Positions 1 to 12,110 are shown, counted from the stretch's first letter. The stretch is DNA of 64,000 nt from Hydrangea macrophylla (GCA_033977485.1 CM066990.1:14884001-14948000), one strand, 5' to 3'. The notes: generated from the letters alone by a model not told the origin. Program-made: numbers and translations.

Positions 1-1291
1 TCAAGCGATTGAACAGTGTTCAATCGATCGAAGGTTCGAGCGATCGAACGGTCTTCGATCGATCGAACTGTGACAGAGAAGTAAGATGCTGTTTTGAAGT
101 TCTAATTCAGTATATAAAGAGTTTATGTACTGTGTGAATCAATTAGCGGTTCCAATTGTTATATATACATGGATGTGTGTTCGACTAACCCTTTTACAGC
201 CAATTTAGTCACTATCTCCCATGGCACCAAGACTTTTAAATTTTGTAATTAAATAGTTTGAGATTGGTGCATGTTGTAATTTAAGTTTGGTTTGGTACTA
301 AGGCATATGTAAAGGGCGTTGCGACTTCAATCCTACGAAAAGGAAAGTCGCACCGGTTTTCCTAGCCTTTTATTATTTTGTTGTTGCTATTTCTATTTCT
401 AGATAAATTTTAAGCTTCGAAAGAAGCATAGGACAAATGTAATAGAATTAGAAAATCCATGAAGATGGAGCAAGGAGCCGTTGTCCATGAAGATGGAGCT
501 GGAGGCGATCAAACCAAAAAGAGGTTCTATGGAGATAGAGCCGTGGGAGATAGAGGCATCGTTTGGATGTCATTATTTTCAATTTTAGTTTTTTGGTTTT
601 ATGTGCTTGGTTTGTGATTGGCATTTAATTATATTGTTACTACTTGCATGCATGTAAAACAAGTTTTCTAAAATAAAATTCAAAAACCATTTCAACGCAT
701 TAGTGAACATTGGATGTTTATGGGTAATGTGTGGAAATATTTTTCAAAACCAAAATCCTTATTTATTAAATCTAGTGGGAGAGGGTCTTATTAAACACCC
801 ACGATCTTCCATTAACGATTCACTGTAAGATGAGTGGTGCATTCTGTGTCACCTCGCCAGGGATGATCATTCCATACGGAGGGTGCATTACTCATTGGTT
901 ACTAGATGTGAATTTTTTTGATAGGATCAATCAGACGTGTTAGAGGGTGACCACCACACGGAGGCGCTACTTGAGACGATTGTGATTGGATCCTAGTTAA
1001 TGGTACACACTAGCTAAACTATGGATAAGGGATCCCACACGGGGCATTATTCAGAAACTTAGAGATCAAAAGAGTTCGAGAGTCATAACTTGTTTTGCAA
1101 GAGTTGCATAGCGGACAAGTCATGATTAATTGAAAGATCGAACATTGACCACCACACGGAGGTTTTATTCTTTCGTTTCGATATTCCGGCGACTTTGTTT
1201 TAAAATAAGAGTTTTTAAGGATTCTTTTATTTCAAACTGTCAAATTCTAATATCCATATTTATTTTGTTTGTTTGATTTTCAGTAATCACA
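1..1291 (+). other. Untranslated leader of Copia-A copy 1
   Basis: Non-coding leader between LTR and gag, matching 61852-63068 in copy 3. It starts with ATCGAT-type palindromes (1-70). It has three stem-loops with 5-bp stems at 457-470, 484-497 and 526-539. Repeated short motifs of the form CCACCACACGGAGG or CCCACACGGGG lie between about 860 and 1170. The last bases before the gag ATG read TTTGATTTTCAG, which resembles a plant 3' splice site. I see no ORF of note here. Confidence 0.8.
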
Positions 1292-3700
1292 ATGTCTGGA
1301 TCTGCATTTAGTCCACTCGCCACCATACTCACTCAAAACATGTTAACTGGAAATAACTACACTGAATGGAAACGAAACCTGGACATCGTATTAACTGCGG
1401 AGGATCACATATATGTCCTCACCACCCCATGCCCCGGAGAACCCGCTGTAAATGCTTCGGCTGCTGCTAGACACTAGTTCGATAAATGGAAAAAGTCGAA
1501 TGAAATGGCTCGTTGTTACATATTGCCTTCTATGGCAGGTGTGTTGCAACATCAATTCCAGTCAAACAATTTCGCCAGTGACATTATCGAATCCCTGAAG
1601 AAGATGTTTGGGGAGCATGGCAGGCCTGCTAGACAGGTAGCTATGCAGAAGATAATGAGTGCAAAGATGTCGGAAGGGACTCCAGTCAAGGAACATGTTT
1701 TAAAAATGATTGGTTATTTAAACGAACTGGAGACCCTAGGAGCCAACATCGATGCACAGACCCAAGTTGATATGATCCTCAATACGCTGTCGCAGTCATT
1801 CGCTCAATTTAAACTAAATTATAATATGAATAAAATGGATTTTTCAATGAGCGAATTGATGAGCTCTTTACTGGCAGCAGAAGGGGTGATCAAGCCTGGG
1901 GGCAGCGTTTTAAACGTTGAGAAAAGTGCTTCCTCTTCCCGATCTAAGACGAAAGGAAAGAAAGGGAAGAAGAAGGCTGGCACTGGTGGTCCAAGTGTTG
2001 GACCGGTCCCTAAGATTGCAAAATCTAAGGGAAAAGGTAAGGGCAAAGGGAAGGTGGGTGGCCAAGGCAAAGGAAAGTATTTCCAATGCGGTGAGAAGGG
2101 CCACTGGAAGAGGAACTGTCCAGAATTCTTAGCTACAAGAGTTCAAGGTATGATTGAATCACATGTGATTGAAGTAAGTTTTATTACGGATACTTCAAAC
2201 ACTTGGTGCATTGATTCTGGTGCGACTAACCATATCTGTAATTCGTTGCAGGGGTTCAGATCAACTAGGAAATGCATTGATGGGGAGATCGTGCTTACTC
2301 TAGGTTCTAGCGCAACCGTATCTGCGGTTGCTATAGGAGTCGTAGTTTTAGAATTTCTAGACAATAAAGTTTTGATTTTATCAGTTGTACTTTATGTCCC
2401 TTTAATGAGACGTAATTTAATTTCAGTTTCTAATTTAACGAATAATGGTTATTCCTTTTATTTTGGAACTGAAGTTGTTATTAAAAGAAATAGTTCTTTT
2501 ATATGTTCTGGTGTTAAATCAAATGGTTTGTATGTGATAACTCCCAATATTTCTAAAGATTCTTGTTTGGAACTTAATAACTCAGTGGTAACTATACCAT
2601 CTAAAAGAAAAGAACCTTCCACTAATCCAACAAGGCTTTGGCATATGAGGCTTGGCCATATCAATCTAAATAGGATTGGCAGACAAGTCAAAGAAGGGAT
2701 CTTGGGCGATTTGGTTCTCCAACCAATGGAAGTCTGTGAGTCTTGTTTAGAGGGTAAGATGACCAAAAGGCCTTTTCCAGCAAAGGGCAATAGGACCAAT
2801 GCATTGTTGGAATTAGTTCATACTGATGTGTGTGGACCAATAAATATTAGAGCAAGGGGTGGTTATGAGTATTTCATAACATTTACTGATGACCACTCAA
2901 GGTATGGATATGTGTACCTAATGCAGCACAAGTCTGAAGCCTTTGAAAATTTTAAAGAGTTTAGGGCTGAAGTGGAGAAGCAATTGGGCACACATATGAA
3001 AGCCATTCGATCTGATCGAGGTGGCGAGTACCTCTCTAATGAGTTTATTGATCACCTCGTACAGAATGGGATTCTGTCACAGCTGACTGCACCTGGCACG
3101 CCTCAGCAGAATGGTGTAGCGGAGAGAAGGAATCGGGCTCTTTTAGACATGACTAGGTCGATGATGAGTTATTCTGAGTTGCCATTATTCCTTTGGGGTT
3201 ATGCTTTGGAAACCGCTGCATACATACTAAATCTAGTACCAAGCAAATCTATTCCCAGGACACCACGGGAGATGTGGATTGGGCGCAAGCCCTCTTTGCA
3301 ACATCTCTGGATATGGTGGTGTCCGGCACATGTGCTGAAAGGAAAGATGAGTAAGTTGGATTCTAGATCAGAAGTATGTTATTTTGTAAGGTATCCAAAG
3401 GGTACTTATCGATGGTATTTTTATGATCCAAGAGAACAGAAAGTGTTTGTTAGTACAAATGATGTTTTCTTCGAGGATGATTATATCATGAACCATAAAC
3501 CTAAGGGAAGGATAGATCTGAGAGAAATAGAAGGAGAGCCCTCAGTCCAACCCGCAGTTGATAACGATGTAAATCAAGAAAATACCACTTCTTCACCCAT
3601 TTTCGCACCGGTACCTCGTCGTAGTGGGAGGATTATTAGCCAGCCTGATAGATACATGTTCTTAAGAGAAGTTTTTGAAGCTGAGACCCATAGAATCTGA
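1292..3700 (+). pseudogene. gag-pol: Copia-A copy 1 gag, protease and integrase (broken)
   Basis: First part of the copia polyprotein, which packages RNA (Gag), matures the polyprotein (PR) and inserts cDNA (INT). The start ATG at 1292 gives MSGSAFSPLATILTQN, shared with copy 3. Gag is followed by a zinc-knuckle region near 2080-2130 ([11 protein letters not shown]; the first Cys of the knuckle reads FQCG). The aspartic protease motif is DSGATNHIC near 2210, and the integrase core follows with [15 protein letters not shown] and the GVAERRNR region. Damage visible: an in-frame TAG at 1475-1477 after 61 codons, and a frameshift near 3675-3690 that separates this part from RT. The long stretch 1505-3700 is otherwise open for 731 codons, so the copy is not very old. 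Confidence 0.9.
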
Positions 3701-5280
3701 ATCTGATCCTGCCACATACGAAGAGGCAATGGCTGATGTTGATTCAGATCATTGTGTTAAAGCTATGAAGGCTGAATTAGAATCTATGGATTCTAATCAG
3801 GTTTGGGATCTTGTAGAGCTTCCAGCCAATATTAAACCCATTGGTTGTAAGTGGGTCTACAAGAGGAAAAAAGGATCTGATGGAAAGGTTGAGACCTTTA
3901 AGGCTAGGCTTGTAGCGAAAGGTTATACTTAGAGGGAGGGCATTGACTATGAGGAAACCTTCTCGCCAGTAGCCAGGCTCAAGTCCATCACATTACTCTT
4001 ATCCATTGCTACATGCCTAGATTATGAGATCTGGCAGATGGACGTCAAGACTGTATTCTTGAATGGCAATCTTGAGGAGGACATCTATATGCAACAACCA
4101 GAAGGGTTCATAGCTGGTCGGAAAGGTAACTTGGTATGCAAGTTGTAAAAGTCCAATTATGGGCTTAAGCAGGCATCCAGAAGTTGGAACATCCGATTTG
4201 ACCAAGCGGTCAAGTCGTTTGGTTTCATACAGAATCTGGATGAACCTTGTGTATACAAGAAATGTGAAGGAAAAGTGGTGGCTTTTCTTGTGCTTTACGT
4301 TGACGACATTCTACTCATTAGAAATGATGTAGCGACGCTGTCAACGGTCAAGGTTTGGCTAGCTAGTACTTTCGATATGAAGGATCTAGGAGAGGCGAGC
4401 TATATTCTAGGGATAAAGCTCTTTCGGGATCGTAAGCGAAAGATAATGGGATATACTGACTGGTTATATCGATAAGGTGCTAACTAGGTTTTCTATGGAT
4501 AATTCGAAGAAAGGTTTGTTACCTTTTAGGCATGGTTTAGCGTTCTCCAAGGACCAGTGTCCAAAAACACAAGAGGAGAGGAATCGCATGACAGGAGTTC
4601 CCTATGCTTCGGCAGTGGGAAGTCTCATGTATGCGATGTTATGCACTAGACCAGATATCTGCTTTGTCGTTGGCATAGTTAGCAGATATCAATCGAATCC
4701 GGGTCCAGAGCACTGGACAGCCGTTAAGCACATTCTTAAGTACTTGAGAAGGACTAAAGATTACATGCTTATGTATGATGGTAGTGAGTTAATTCCAGTA
4801 GGATATACTGACTCGGACTTTTTGTTAGATAAAGATTCGAGGAAGTCAATGTCCGGTCATCTCTTTACCTTGGGAGGTGGTGCTGTTAGTTGGAGGAGCA
4901 TTAAGCAGAAATGCATTGCAGACTCAACTACAGAAGCTGAGTATGTGGCTGCTTGTGAAGCCGCAAAGGAAGCTATTTAGCTCAAGAAGTTCCTCATGGA
5001 GCTCGAGGTGGTACCAACATCATTGTCACCTATTACGCTTTACTATGATAATAGTGGGGCAGTGGCTCAATCCAAGGAGCCAAGGAACCACAGAAAGGGA
5101 AAGCATGTAGAGCGGAAATATCATCTTATCCGCGAGATTGTTCAACGTGGAGATGTGACTGTCACCAAGATTGCCACTACTGACAATCTTGCTGATCCGT
5201 TTACAAAGGCCTTGCCACAGAAGGTCTTTGATCGTCATCTAGATAGTCTAGGTCTCAGATGTAATCCTGTATGGTTGTGA
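3675..5280 (+). pseudogene. pol: Copia-A copy 1 reverse transcriptase and RNase H (broken)
   Basis: RT and RNase H half of the copia polyprotein, which makes cDNA from element RNA. The RT region includes NQVWDLVELP, GCKWVYKRK, the FSPVARLKSI region and the catalytic YVDDILL at about 4299. RNase H includes TEAEYVAACEAAKEA near 4930-4975 and the C-terminal KALPQKVFDRH. Breaks: TAG at 3930-3932, a TAA near 4146, a frameshift near 4450 and a TAG replacing a Trp codon at 4978-4980. The final stop is TGA at 5278-5280, 15 bp before the LTR. The product would be non-functional. Confidence 0.9.
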
Positions 5281-5285
5281 GTGCA

Positions 5286-5293
5286 AGTGGGAG
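5286..5293 (+). other. Polypurine tract of Copia-A copy 1
   Basis: AGTGGGAG immediately before the 3' LTR, where plus-strand DNA synthesis would be primed. The same purine word precedes the 3' LTR of Copia-B near 15344. Confidence 0.75.
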
Positions 5294-6300
5294 TTTGTAG
5301 GGTTTGTGCCCTCAAACCATTACTTTATGTATGAGACATTGATATTTTAATATATGGATATCAGCTTTACATTTCATTATGTATGTTTCTTTCATGAGAT
5401 GATTGTTAATCCTTAAGTGTCATAGTAAGTAATTCGTGTGTGTATGAGATACGCACAAGTGAGATACGAATTACTAATCTTTGATACTTAGAATATGTCA
5501 TAGTGGATGATGAGACTGGATACCTCATCAGGTTTACACTGTAGCATAATTAACTACCATTGGATGGAGTGATTAATCTCAATCACTAGAGTGTAGCTCT
5601 TAGTTGATATGCTAGTGCTTATAGTGCATTGATGGACCTGAGCTTTCCTATTGACACTCAAGACGGTCAATCAGTCGATAGGAACTCATAACTTGTATAA
5701 GGTACGTGTTCTCAATCTTGAGACGATTATGAACACAGACTGTGGATAAGGCTACTTTGACTTACCAATAAGTGAGGTCTATTGAACACACCTGAGTATC
5801 TTGGGTATGTCATGTTCATAGGGTTGTGAACATATATTGTCAAGATAGAATCTACCCTCTGATTTAGAGTAAGCATTCCCTTGAGAATGTCACCAAGTCG
5901 ATTACTGAGTATTGCAGTCTTGTTGATAAGAGTTATCAACATGTTTGGTAATCATGAGAGGTGAATGGTACTCAAGGAATACAAGAAGTAATCATGATTC
6001 AGGTTGACAGTAACTGTTATCCGACTACCTGAATATGATTACGAATGCTGACGGTAGAGGGACATTAGTACACCATACAAGTCTAGTTATCGGTTCGGAT
6101 ATGTTCTTTTGCGTTGGAGTTCAGTTATCGTTTTATAGTGGAGTAAACGTTAACTGACCAGTTAGTTAGTTTGCTGATCAAAGAGTTTGGTCACGGTAAT
6201 TAACAAACTGGTCTGAGCCAACAATAAAGAGCCTAGGAGGTCCCACTCTTAGCTCCGCCAGGATACTTGGAAAGACACATGAGGAAGTTGTCAAGACAAG

Positions 6301-6397
6301 TTCGATCGGTTGAAGTATGTTTGATCGATTGAAGTCTTGGCAGTTTCGATCGATCGAGAATGGTTCGATCGATCGAAGGTCTTCGATCGCTCGAAGT
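6301..6397 (+). promoter_or_regulatory. ATCGAT palindrome array upstream of TATA box (Copia-A)
   Basis: Five ATCGAT-type sites in about 100 bp (TTCGATCGATCGAG, TTCGATCGATCGAAG and variants), ending about 20 bp before the TATA box. The equivalent array in copy 3 is at 60961-61056. A promoter role is inferred from position only. Confidence 0.7.
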
Positions 6398-6417
6398 CTA
6401 GGTCGGTTCTGGAAATC

Positions 6418-6425
6418 TATAAATA
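6418..6425 (+). promoter_or_regulatory. TATA box of Copia-A 3' LTR
   Basis: TATAAATA in the context CTATAAATAGGGCAG. The same context is in the LTR of copy 3 at 61080. Transcription would be expected about 30 bp downstream. Confidence 0.75.
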
Positions 6426-6513
6426 GGGCAGCTGCGTTCTGGAAAGAGAGTTTGTCGTTTTTATTAACCAGACGCTGCAAAAACTATTTTAGTCTTCCTA
6501 AACCTTCCTATCC

Positions 6514-6653
6514 TCTATATTAGAGATCCCACCATCTCTAGTCTTTCCGGCAGGCATCCGCAGGAGACATAAGGGTGAAGTCTTCTATATTAGAGATCCC
6601 ACCATGTCTAGTCTTTCCGGCAGGCATCCGCAGGAGACATAAGGGTGAAGACA
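6514..6653 (+). repeat. 70-bp tandem duplication in the Copia-A LTR
   Basis: Two nearly identical 70-bp units, each starting TCTATATTAGAGATCCC, at 6514-6583 and 6584-6653. Copy 3 has a single unit at the matching place (about 61174-61245), so this is a change private to this copy or its sublineage. Confidence 0.85.
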
Positions 6654-6848
6654 ACCTAGTGGAGGCTGCTGCATCACTAAGGTTGAAGATATCAGAATTG
6701 GGTTCAAGGCACAAAGGTATAATCTTGTCCCCTCTTGTGCGCATCTATAGAATTAGCGAGTAGTAGATCCTAGGATACCATTAAGTTTTTATAATTTGAA
6801 TTTTCCGCTGCGCGTTTAAAATAATTTTTAAACCTGTTTTTTCCATCA

Positions 6849-8399
6849 GTTGTATATGTTTGATAATGTATATGAGAAGAAGAAGAATCCCCAACATTTT
6901 TATATAATAAAAACAAGCTATTTTAAGGAAGAAGATGGAGTTCAATCGATTGCCATTGGATCCAACAGATTGGATAGTTTCCCAATCGATTGACATAGTT
7001 TCCAATCAATTGCTATCCTAATCGATTGCCATTTTGGCCAATCCATTGGCATTATTTCTAATCGATTGGGTGAGGATAGAATGGATTTATATGTTGTTAT
7101 ATACTATGAGCTAGTTGTGATATACCTGAGTTGTTAACGGTTGTACGAATGCTTATATAGTTGTACTATATGTGATATCGTGATATATGATTTATCAACA
7201 TGACGTTATATTAGACTTACAGAATGTTTACATTAATGTTATGAGATGAACTGTTTATTGGTAGGAACTACCATATGTTTCTATTGTTGAGCTGTATAGT
7301 AGACAGAACACGACTGCATGTTAATAACCAGATAAAGTGTAGATATGATGAATACAGAGTATGTGGAAATTTCTGTATCTAGACCATAAGCATTACACAA
7401 CATGTGGTCAACATGCATAGGATAATAGTATAAAGATATGAGAGAATGTGAAGATGAGAGGATATGATGAGAAATGGGAACTGTGATTCACGTGGAATAA
7501 TGAGCTTTGTGTACTTTGGATCTGTGACATCAACGGATGACGAGTCGGATGGACGTGGGATGGTTAGAGTTCCTAGTGCGGCTCTCACTGTTGAAGACGT
7601 CCAGTGTACCATTGATGATTACGTCCAGCTAGTGCTCTAATGTATTCTCAGCTGTGTAGACGACCAGTGAGGGTATACGCATCATTGAAGACGTCCGATG
7701 TGCCGCTTTTATTGTTTATAGATAGGTGGTACCGTGTAGACGACCGATAACCCTATCAAGGGATTATGAGACCTACTGCCTAGTCGGGTGATTCTGATTG
7801 GCATTATTTTATCGACGAATGGATATTGATTGGCATTATTATATCATGGATACAAATTGGTATTATGGTATCGACGTATGGTTATAGAGATTGATAGAGA
7901 TATGAATATGAGTATGAATATGATGAATGGATACGGAAATGGATATGAATTTGAGAATGGTTAGTAAGATGATGTTTAGTCATGGATTCAGCATCCTGAC
8001 ATAAAGGTAGATGCATGGGTCGTTACATGGGTTACATGCATGGATTTGGTGAATACATGATGAGATATTTATACCATGATTGTTATTATTGTTTTCATTT
8101 AATATGAATCTTGCTATCATTGAATCCATGAATAATTTAATGAGACCTCTGCTATGTCCGTGAGTAACGTTATTGTTAAGAGATTAACCGTATTTTAAGA
8201 TGCTGAACAATAACGGTGAGAAGTGTTTTTTAGTGTACTCACTCAGCTTTGTATTCAAAGTTGATGGCGTTTGTGCCCTGGACATTTCAATGTCTCGAGC
8301 CCGGCAGGTCTTGAGGACGGAGACTGATGTTCTGCCAGACTTTAAGTTGAAGACTTGAAGACGAAGGCGTGCTACTTTTTAATATTTAGTTGGTATATC
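6849..8399 (+). repeat. T1 5' LTR, left part
   Basis: Aligns from about 6868 with 31221-32862 of the T1 3' LTR, including AATCGATTG-type sites (about 6940-7070), GAAGACGTCC repeats (about 7590-7700) and the TCGACGAATGG tandem units. The first 500 or so bases of the LTR, with its TATA box, would lie left of Copia-A outside the window. Bases 6849-6867 do not match the other LTR well. No coding content. Confidence 0.85.
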
Positions 8400-9716
8400 T
8401 GTTAGGGATGTATACTAAAAGCCATGCTTTATGTAGTTGATTTATTATTCATATAATAAAATCCGTTAATCCATTTTAATGAGAATCTGTGTGGGCAATA
8501 TTTGTATTATATTGTTTATTTAATATTATGCATTTGTGTCTTTCATACTACATAGTAGGTGGTTTGGTGTGTAGAGTTCGGCATACACACGGAAGATCAG
8601 ACCATCGGATCTTGTAGAATGTAAGATTTTGGTTTACAGTCTTAGATGGATTGGACACACCATCGGTAGGACTGTAGCATGGTATTGTAGTAGGTTTGTC
8701 TTGACTGTGGGAAACGGTATAGTTTCAACTCACCATGCTGGTACACTTTGTGTATTAAACGGGACTGACTTGGGGTAATCATCTTTATACTGACTTATAA
8801 GATAATTAATACCTCATGACTATTATGAGTGCTTATGCTCTAAATCCTAAGTTAATTTATAGGCACGTACATTTGATATTTACACTTTGATCCCTAAAAG
8901 GGTGAGATCCTTAAATGGGTCAATATCTCATTGGATTGGGTGACAATATTAATTGTGTGGTGGATATTAATTAATGATGGAATCCATGTCTCAATTTTGG
9001 GATTAATGATATCCCCTTGAGAAAGCTTATAAGTTTTGATTATGTCAAACCCTGTAGGTGGATTTTGTATCCAACATATCAGATAAGTTAAGTAGAGGAT
9101 CTCAAGGAATTTTAAGAGATTAATTAAAAATGATTATCAGTAATTATATTTAATTAATGGATATCTATAATCTTAACATGGGGAGATAATAAGCATTTAA
9201 TAACATGGAGCTCGAAATATTTTTTTGAGATAAGGGCATGCAATTATAATTCTTTAGTGGTATGAATTATAATTTATGGAAATAGGAATTTGATTCAGTT
9301 CGAATTAGGGTTTCCTAATTCCATAAGGAAGCATATTCCTTATTGACTTCTTATGGTCCCTATCGTAGCCTATATATATATATGCTGCTTTGGCTCTCTC
9401 CTCAGTTTGCATTTTTCCATCAAGAGTATTATAAATCAGAATAGAAAAAGAGAGCTTAAAAAGAGAGAGCAGTAACATAAAGGATTTCGAAGGAGCCCAT
9501 ACTCAGTTCGATATTCTGGAAGCAAAGGAATATGGTAGAAGATCGTGAGCTGTTATCGAGCCCGTGTTCTCGATTCGTCTATTATAGCAATCCGTTTTAG
9601 CAGTTTAAGGTAACCCTAGTTCCGCCCTTGTAGGGTTATTATAGTTTTCAAGTAATTTTTTGCAGTACCAACTTATATGCGTTGTCAATGGATTCTGGGA
9701 ACGCATTTTCCTAACG
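8400..9716 (+). repeat. Copia-B 5' LTR
   Basis: Begins TGTTAGGGATGTATAC and ends at CTAAC(G), where the 3' LTR has CTAACA. A (TA)n TATA box lies at 9371-9383, two TA steps longer than in the 3' LTR. Unlike the other LTRs here, it has no palindrome array near the TATA box. Confidence 0.93.
9371..9383 (+). promoter_or_regulatory. TATA box of Copia-B 5' LTR
   Basis: TATATATATATAT in the context GTAGCC-(TA)n-TGCTGC, repeated in the 3' LTR at 16328-16336 with fewer TA units. Confidence 0.7.
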
Positions 9717-9717
9717 G

Positions 9718-9729
9718 TGGTATCAGAGC
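9718..9729 (+). other. Copia-B primer binding site
   Basis: TGGTATCAGAGC just after the 5' LTR, complementary to the 3' end of plant initiator tRNA-Met. This is where minus-strand cDNA synthesis would be primed. Confidence 0.9.
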
Positions 9730-11252
9730 TACGTTGATTCTACATATGAGTTGGATGCAACCATGTTGTCCAGTAAAACAGATCTTATGCGTGTTTTGAT
9801 GGATGGATAGAATGTAGAACTGTATTAAACCTTGTTTTGCAGCGTTCTTATTCCACTATTATGGTCACTGATTTTGTGTGATTGAATCCCACGATGGTTT
9901 TATCCGTGGTTAATATTGATGTTTTAATATAGCATGTGAACTCCTTTATGGAGGCATAGGATTTGGGTGTATTGGATCCCATGCTTGATTGATGTGTGGT
10001 TAATTTACTGCAAAGAAATAGCATGTGAACTCCTTCATGGAGGCATAGGGTTCATGAAGACAGTTCGTGAAGACAGTTTACAAGCAGTTTCAGAAAGCAA
10101 TCCGGAGGCAGTTTCAGAAGGCAGTTTCAGAAAATAGTTCTGGAAGGCAGTTACTGATGGTAAATCGGATTTAGCTTCCAGGGCGCTGCCCCGGAAACTA
10201 TGTTGGGGGCGCTGCCCCCTCGACCCCTGCGAGCTGACCGGGTAGCTCGACCCCCGTGCGTAGTGCCGACATAGAGCTAATCGGGTTCAATGAAGTTTTC
10301 TTCACAAGTGTTGCAGCTTGACCATAATAGTGGGATTCTTATTTTATTATGGTTTCCTTATTCATGTGTGATTGAATTATTATTATTGTTTCTTGTTTAA
10401 TGAATGGGACAACATAGATAATTGTTCCTAGACCTATTTCAAATGTCTAGCTGCATGTTTAATTTATATTAATTTAAAATGATGGACAACTACATGTGTA
10501 TTTAGAAATAAAACTAATTCCATATTTTGAAAACATAAGTACTTATTTTCTAAATCATGAGAATGAAATAATTTTATTATCTACACATGTGGGTTTAACA
10601 AGTAAGGATGAATTAACCCTTGCCAAGTATTCCATTTTTTTTTATTAATTAAATTAAAAAGTTTTCTACAAAATTATAACCCTCAAATTTTTTAAAATTC
10701 TAAGTGGGAAAGAGAATTTATCGAGTATAAATCCCATGGTCTCCATCACTGGTTTGTTGATGATATGATTAATTTTGTGTGATGGCTCTAGTGTCATCCT
10801 CCCCATCGGATGTAGTTGATCATGGAATCATCGGTACAAACTTCTTTAAAAGAATATTTTGGATGATTGTTAGTGTGGGTCACCTCTCCATCAGAGGTGT
10901 TCCTTACAGAACTCTTAACCTAGAATTAAGTGATGGTTACACTTAGCTATAAATAGTAATATCCTCTCCATCTGAGGCACTATTGTTATTTATAGGACCA
11001 AAGCAAGTTAGCGGTTTAATTTTACTAGGCAGGGTGCATCGCCTGGATAGTAAAATTAAAAGGCAATTGCCTATCTGAACAATTGATGGATAGTATATGG
11101 CTTCCCATCGAGTCATACTATTCATAGTGTATCAGGTTGCTGGCAGATTTTTTTCAAAATATGGTAGAGGAAACCAATATTTTGAACTTGAATCCATAGT
11201 AATTTTTTACCCAAACATAATTATTTGTATTATGTGATTCTCAGGCTTTTAA
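9730..11252 (+). other. Untranslated leader of Copia-B
   Basis: 1.5-kb non-coding leader. It holds stem-loops CTCC-TTTAT-GGAG (9941-9953) and CTCC-TTCAT-GGAG (10030-10042), tandem GGCAGTTTCAGAA-type repeats (about 10060-10157), a very strong GC hairpin GGGGGC-GCT-GCCCCC (10205-10219), CACCTCT-CCATC-AGAGGTG (10881-10899) and CCTC-loop-GAGG (10963-10977). It ends in GTGATTCTCAG, which resembles a splice acceptor, ahead of the gag ATG at 11253. No ORF of note. Confidence 0.75.
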
Positions 11253-12110
11253 ATGGGTTCTTTCAATCCACTCGCTGTTATACTTAAAGAAAATAAATTT
11301 ACTGGACCAAACTATATAGACTGGAAAAGGAATTTGGATATTGTGTTAACTGCTGAAGAGTATAAGTTTGTGCTTACTCAAGAATGTCCTGAGCAACCTG
11401 GTGAGGGGGCAACCGCTGAGGAAACCCAGTCTCACAAAAAATGGGTCAAGGCTGATGAGATTGCACGGTGTTACATTTTGGCATCCATGTCAAATGTTCT
11501 ACAACATCAGCATCAGTCAATGGCCAGTGCCTATGACATGATGGAGAGCCTCCAAGAGATGTTCGGGGATCAAAGTCATGCTGCTAGGTAGGTTGCCATA
11601 AAAGACTTGATGAACACAACTATGGCTGAGGGGACGCCTGTAAGGGATCATGTTCTTAAGATGATATCTCTTCTTAATGAACTAGAGATCCTTGGAGCTG
11701 AAATCAACGGGGAAACCCAGGTCAATATCGTACTCCAGTCACTGCCAGAGTCTTTTAAGCAATTCTGCCTCAATTACAACATGAATAAATTTAAATATTC
11801 CTTGGCGGAGCTGCTTAAAGAACTCCAGGCAGCTGAGGGTCTCAACAGAAAGTCAGGGAGTGCTCTTGTGTTTGAGAAAGGTTCTGCTTCAAAGTCGAAA
11901 GGCAAAAAGAAAATGAAAAAGGCTCAAAAGAAGGTTGCGGGTCCTCTACCAATCCAAAGGCTAAGAGGACAACTGGGAAAGCCTAAAGTCAAATGTTTTG
12001 TTTGCAAGCAGCCAGGACACTGGAAGAAGCAATGTCCGGTTTATCTCGCCAGACAGAACAATCAAGGTAAATCTCATTTACTAGTTGTTGAATCGTGTTT
12101 ACCGGTCTGA
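11253..12110 (+). pseudogene. gag: Copia-B gag (broken)
   Basis: Gag capsid/nucleocapsid part. It starts MGSFNPLAVILKENKFTG, aligned with Copia-A gag. The capsid region shares NYNMNKF and the preceding LPESFKQF block. The CCHC zinc knuckle CFVCKQPGHWKKQC lies near 11995-12035. An in-frame TAG sits at 11589-11591 (after HAAR) and a TGA at 12108-12110 closes the frame before protease. Gag would package element RNA; this copy cannot make a full product. Confidence 0.9.

Larger units (their letters stand above)
1..6848 (+). mobile_element. Copia-A copy 1 (Ty1/copia), left end outside window
   Basis: Ty1/copia retrotransposon on the + strand. Base 1 aligns with about base 61852 of Copia-A copy 3, so the 5' LTR, PBS and first part of the leader lie to the left of the window. 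The order leader, gag, protease, integrase, RT, RNase H, polypurine tract, 3' LTR is the copia order. The gag N-terminus and the long LTR suggest an Angela/Tork-related lineage, but I have not built a tree. The copy is inserted in the 5' LTR of the Tekay element T1, whose sequence resumes at 6849. The coding region is broken by several stops and frameshifts. Confidence 0.93.
5296..6848 (+). repeat. 3' LTR of Copia-A copy 1
   Basis: LTR of about 1.55 kb beginning TGTAGGGTTTGTGCCC and ending TTTTTCCATCA. It aligns along its length with the 5' LTR of copy 3 (59978-61447) and is about 80 bp longer, mainly because of a 70-bp tandem duplication at 6514-6653. It holds a palindrome array and a TATA box. 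T1 sequence follows directly; the matching left target duplication lies outside the window. Confidence 0.9.

Noticed and set aside
10943..11125. Small - strand ORF in the Copia-B leader
   Set aside because: In a structured leader and antisense to the element, with no similarity seen.
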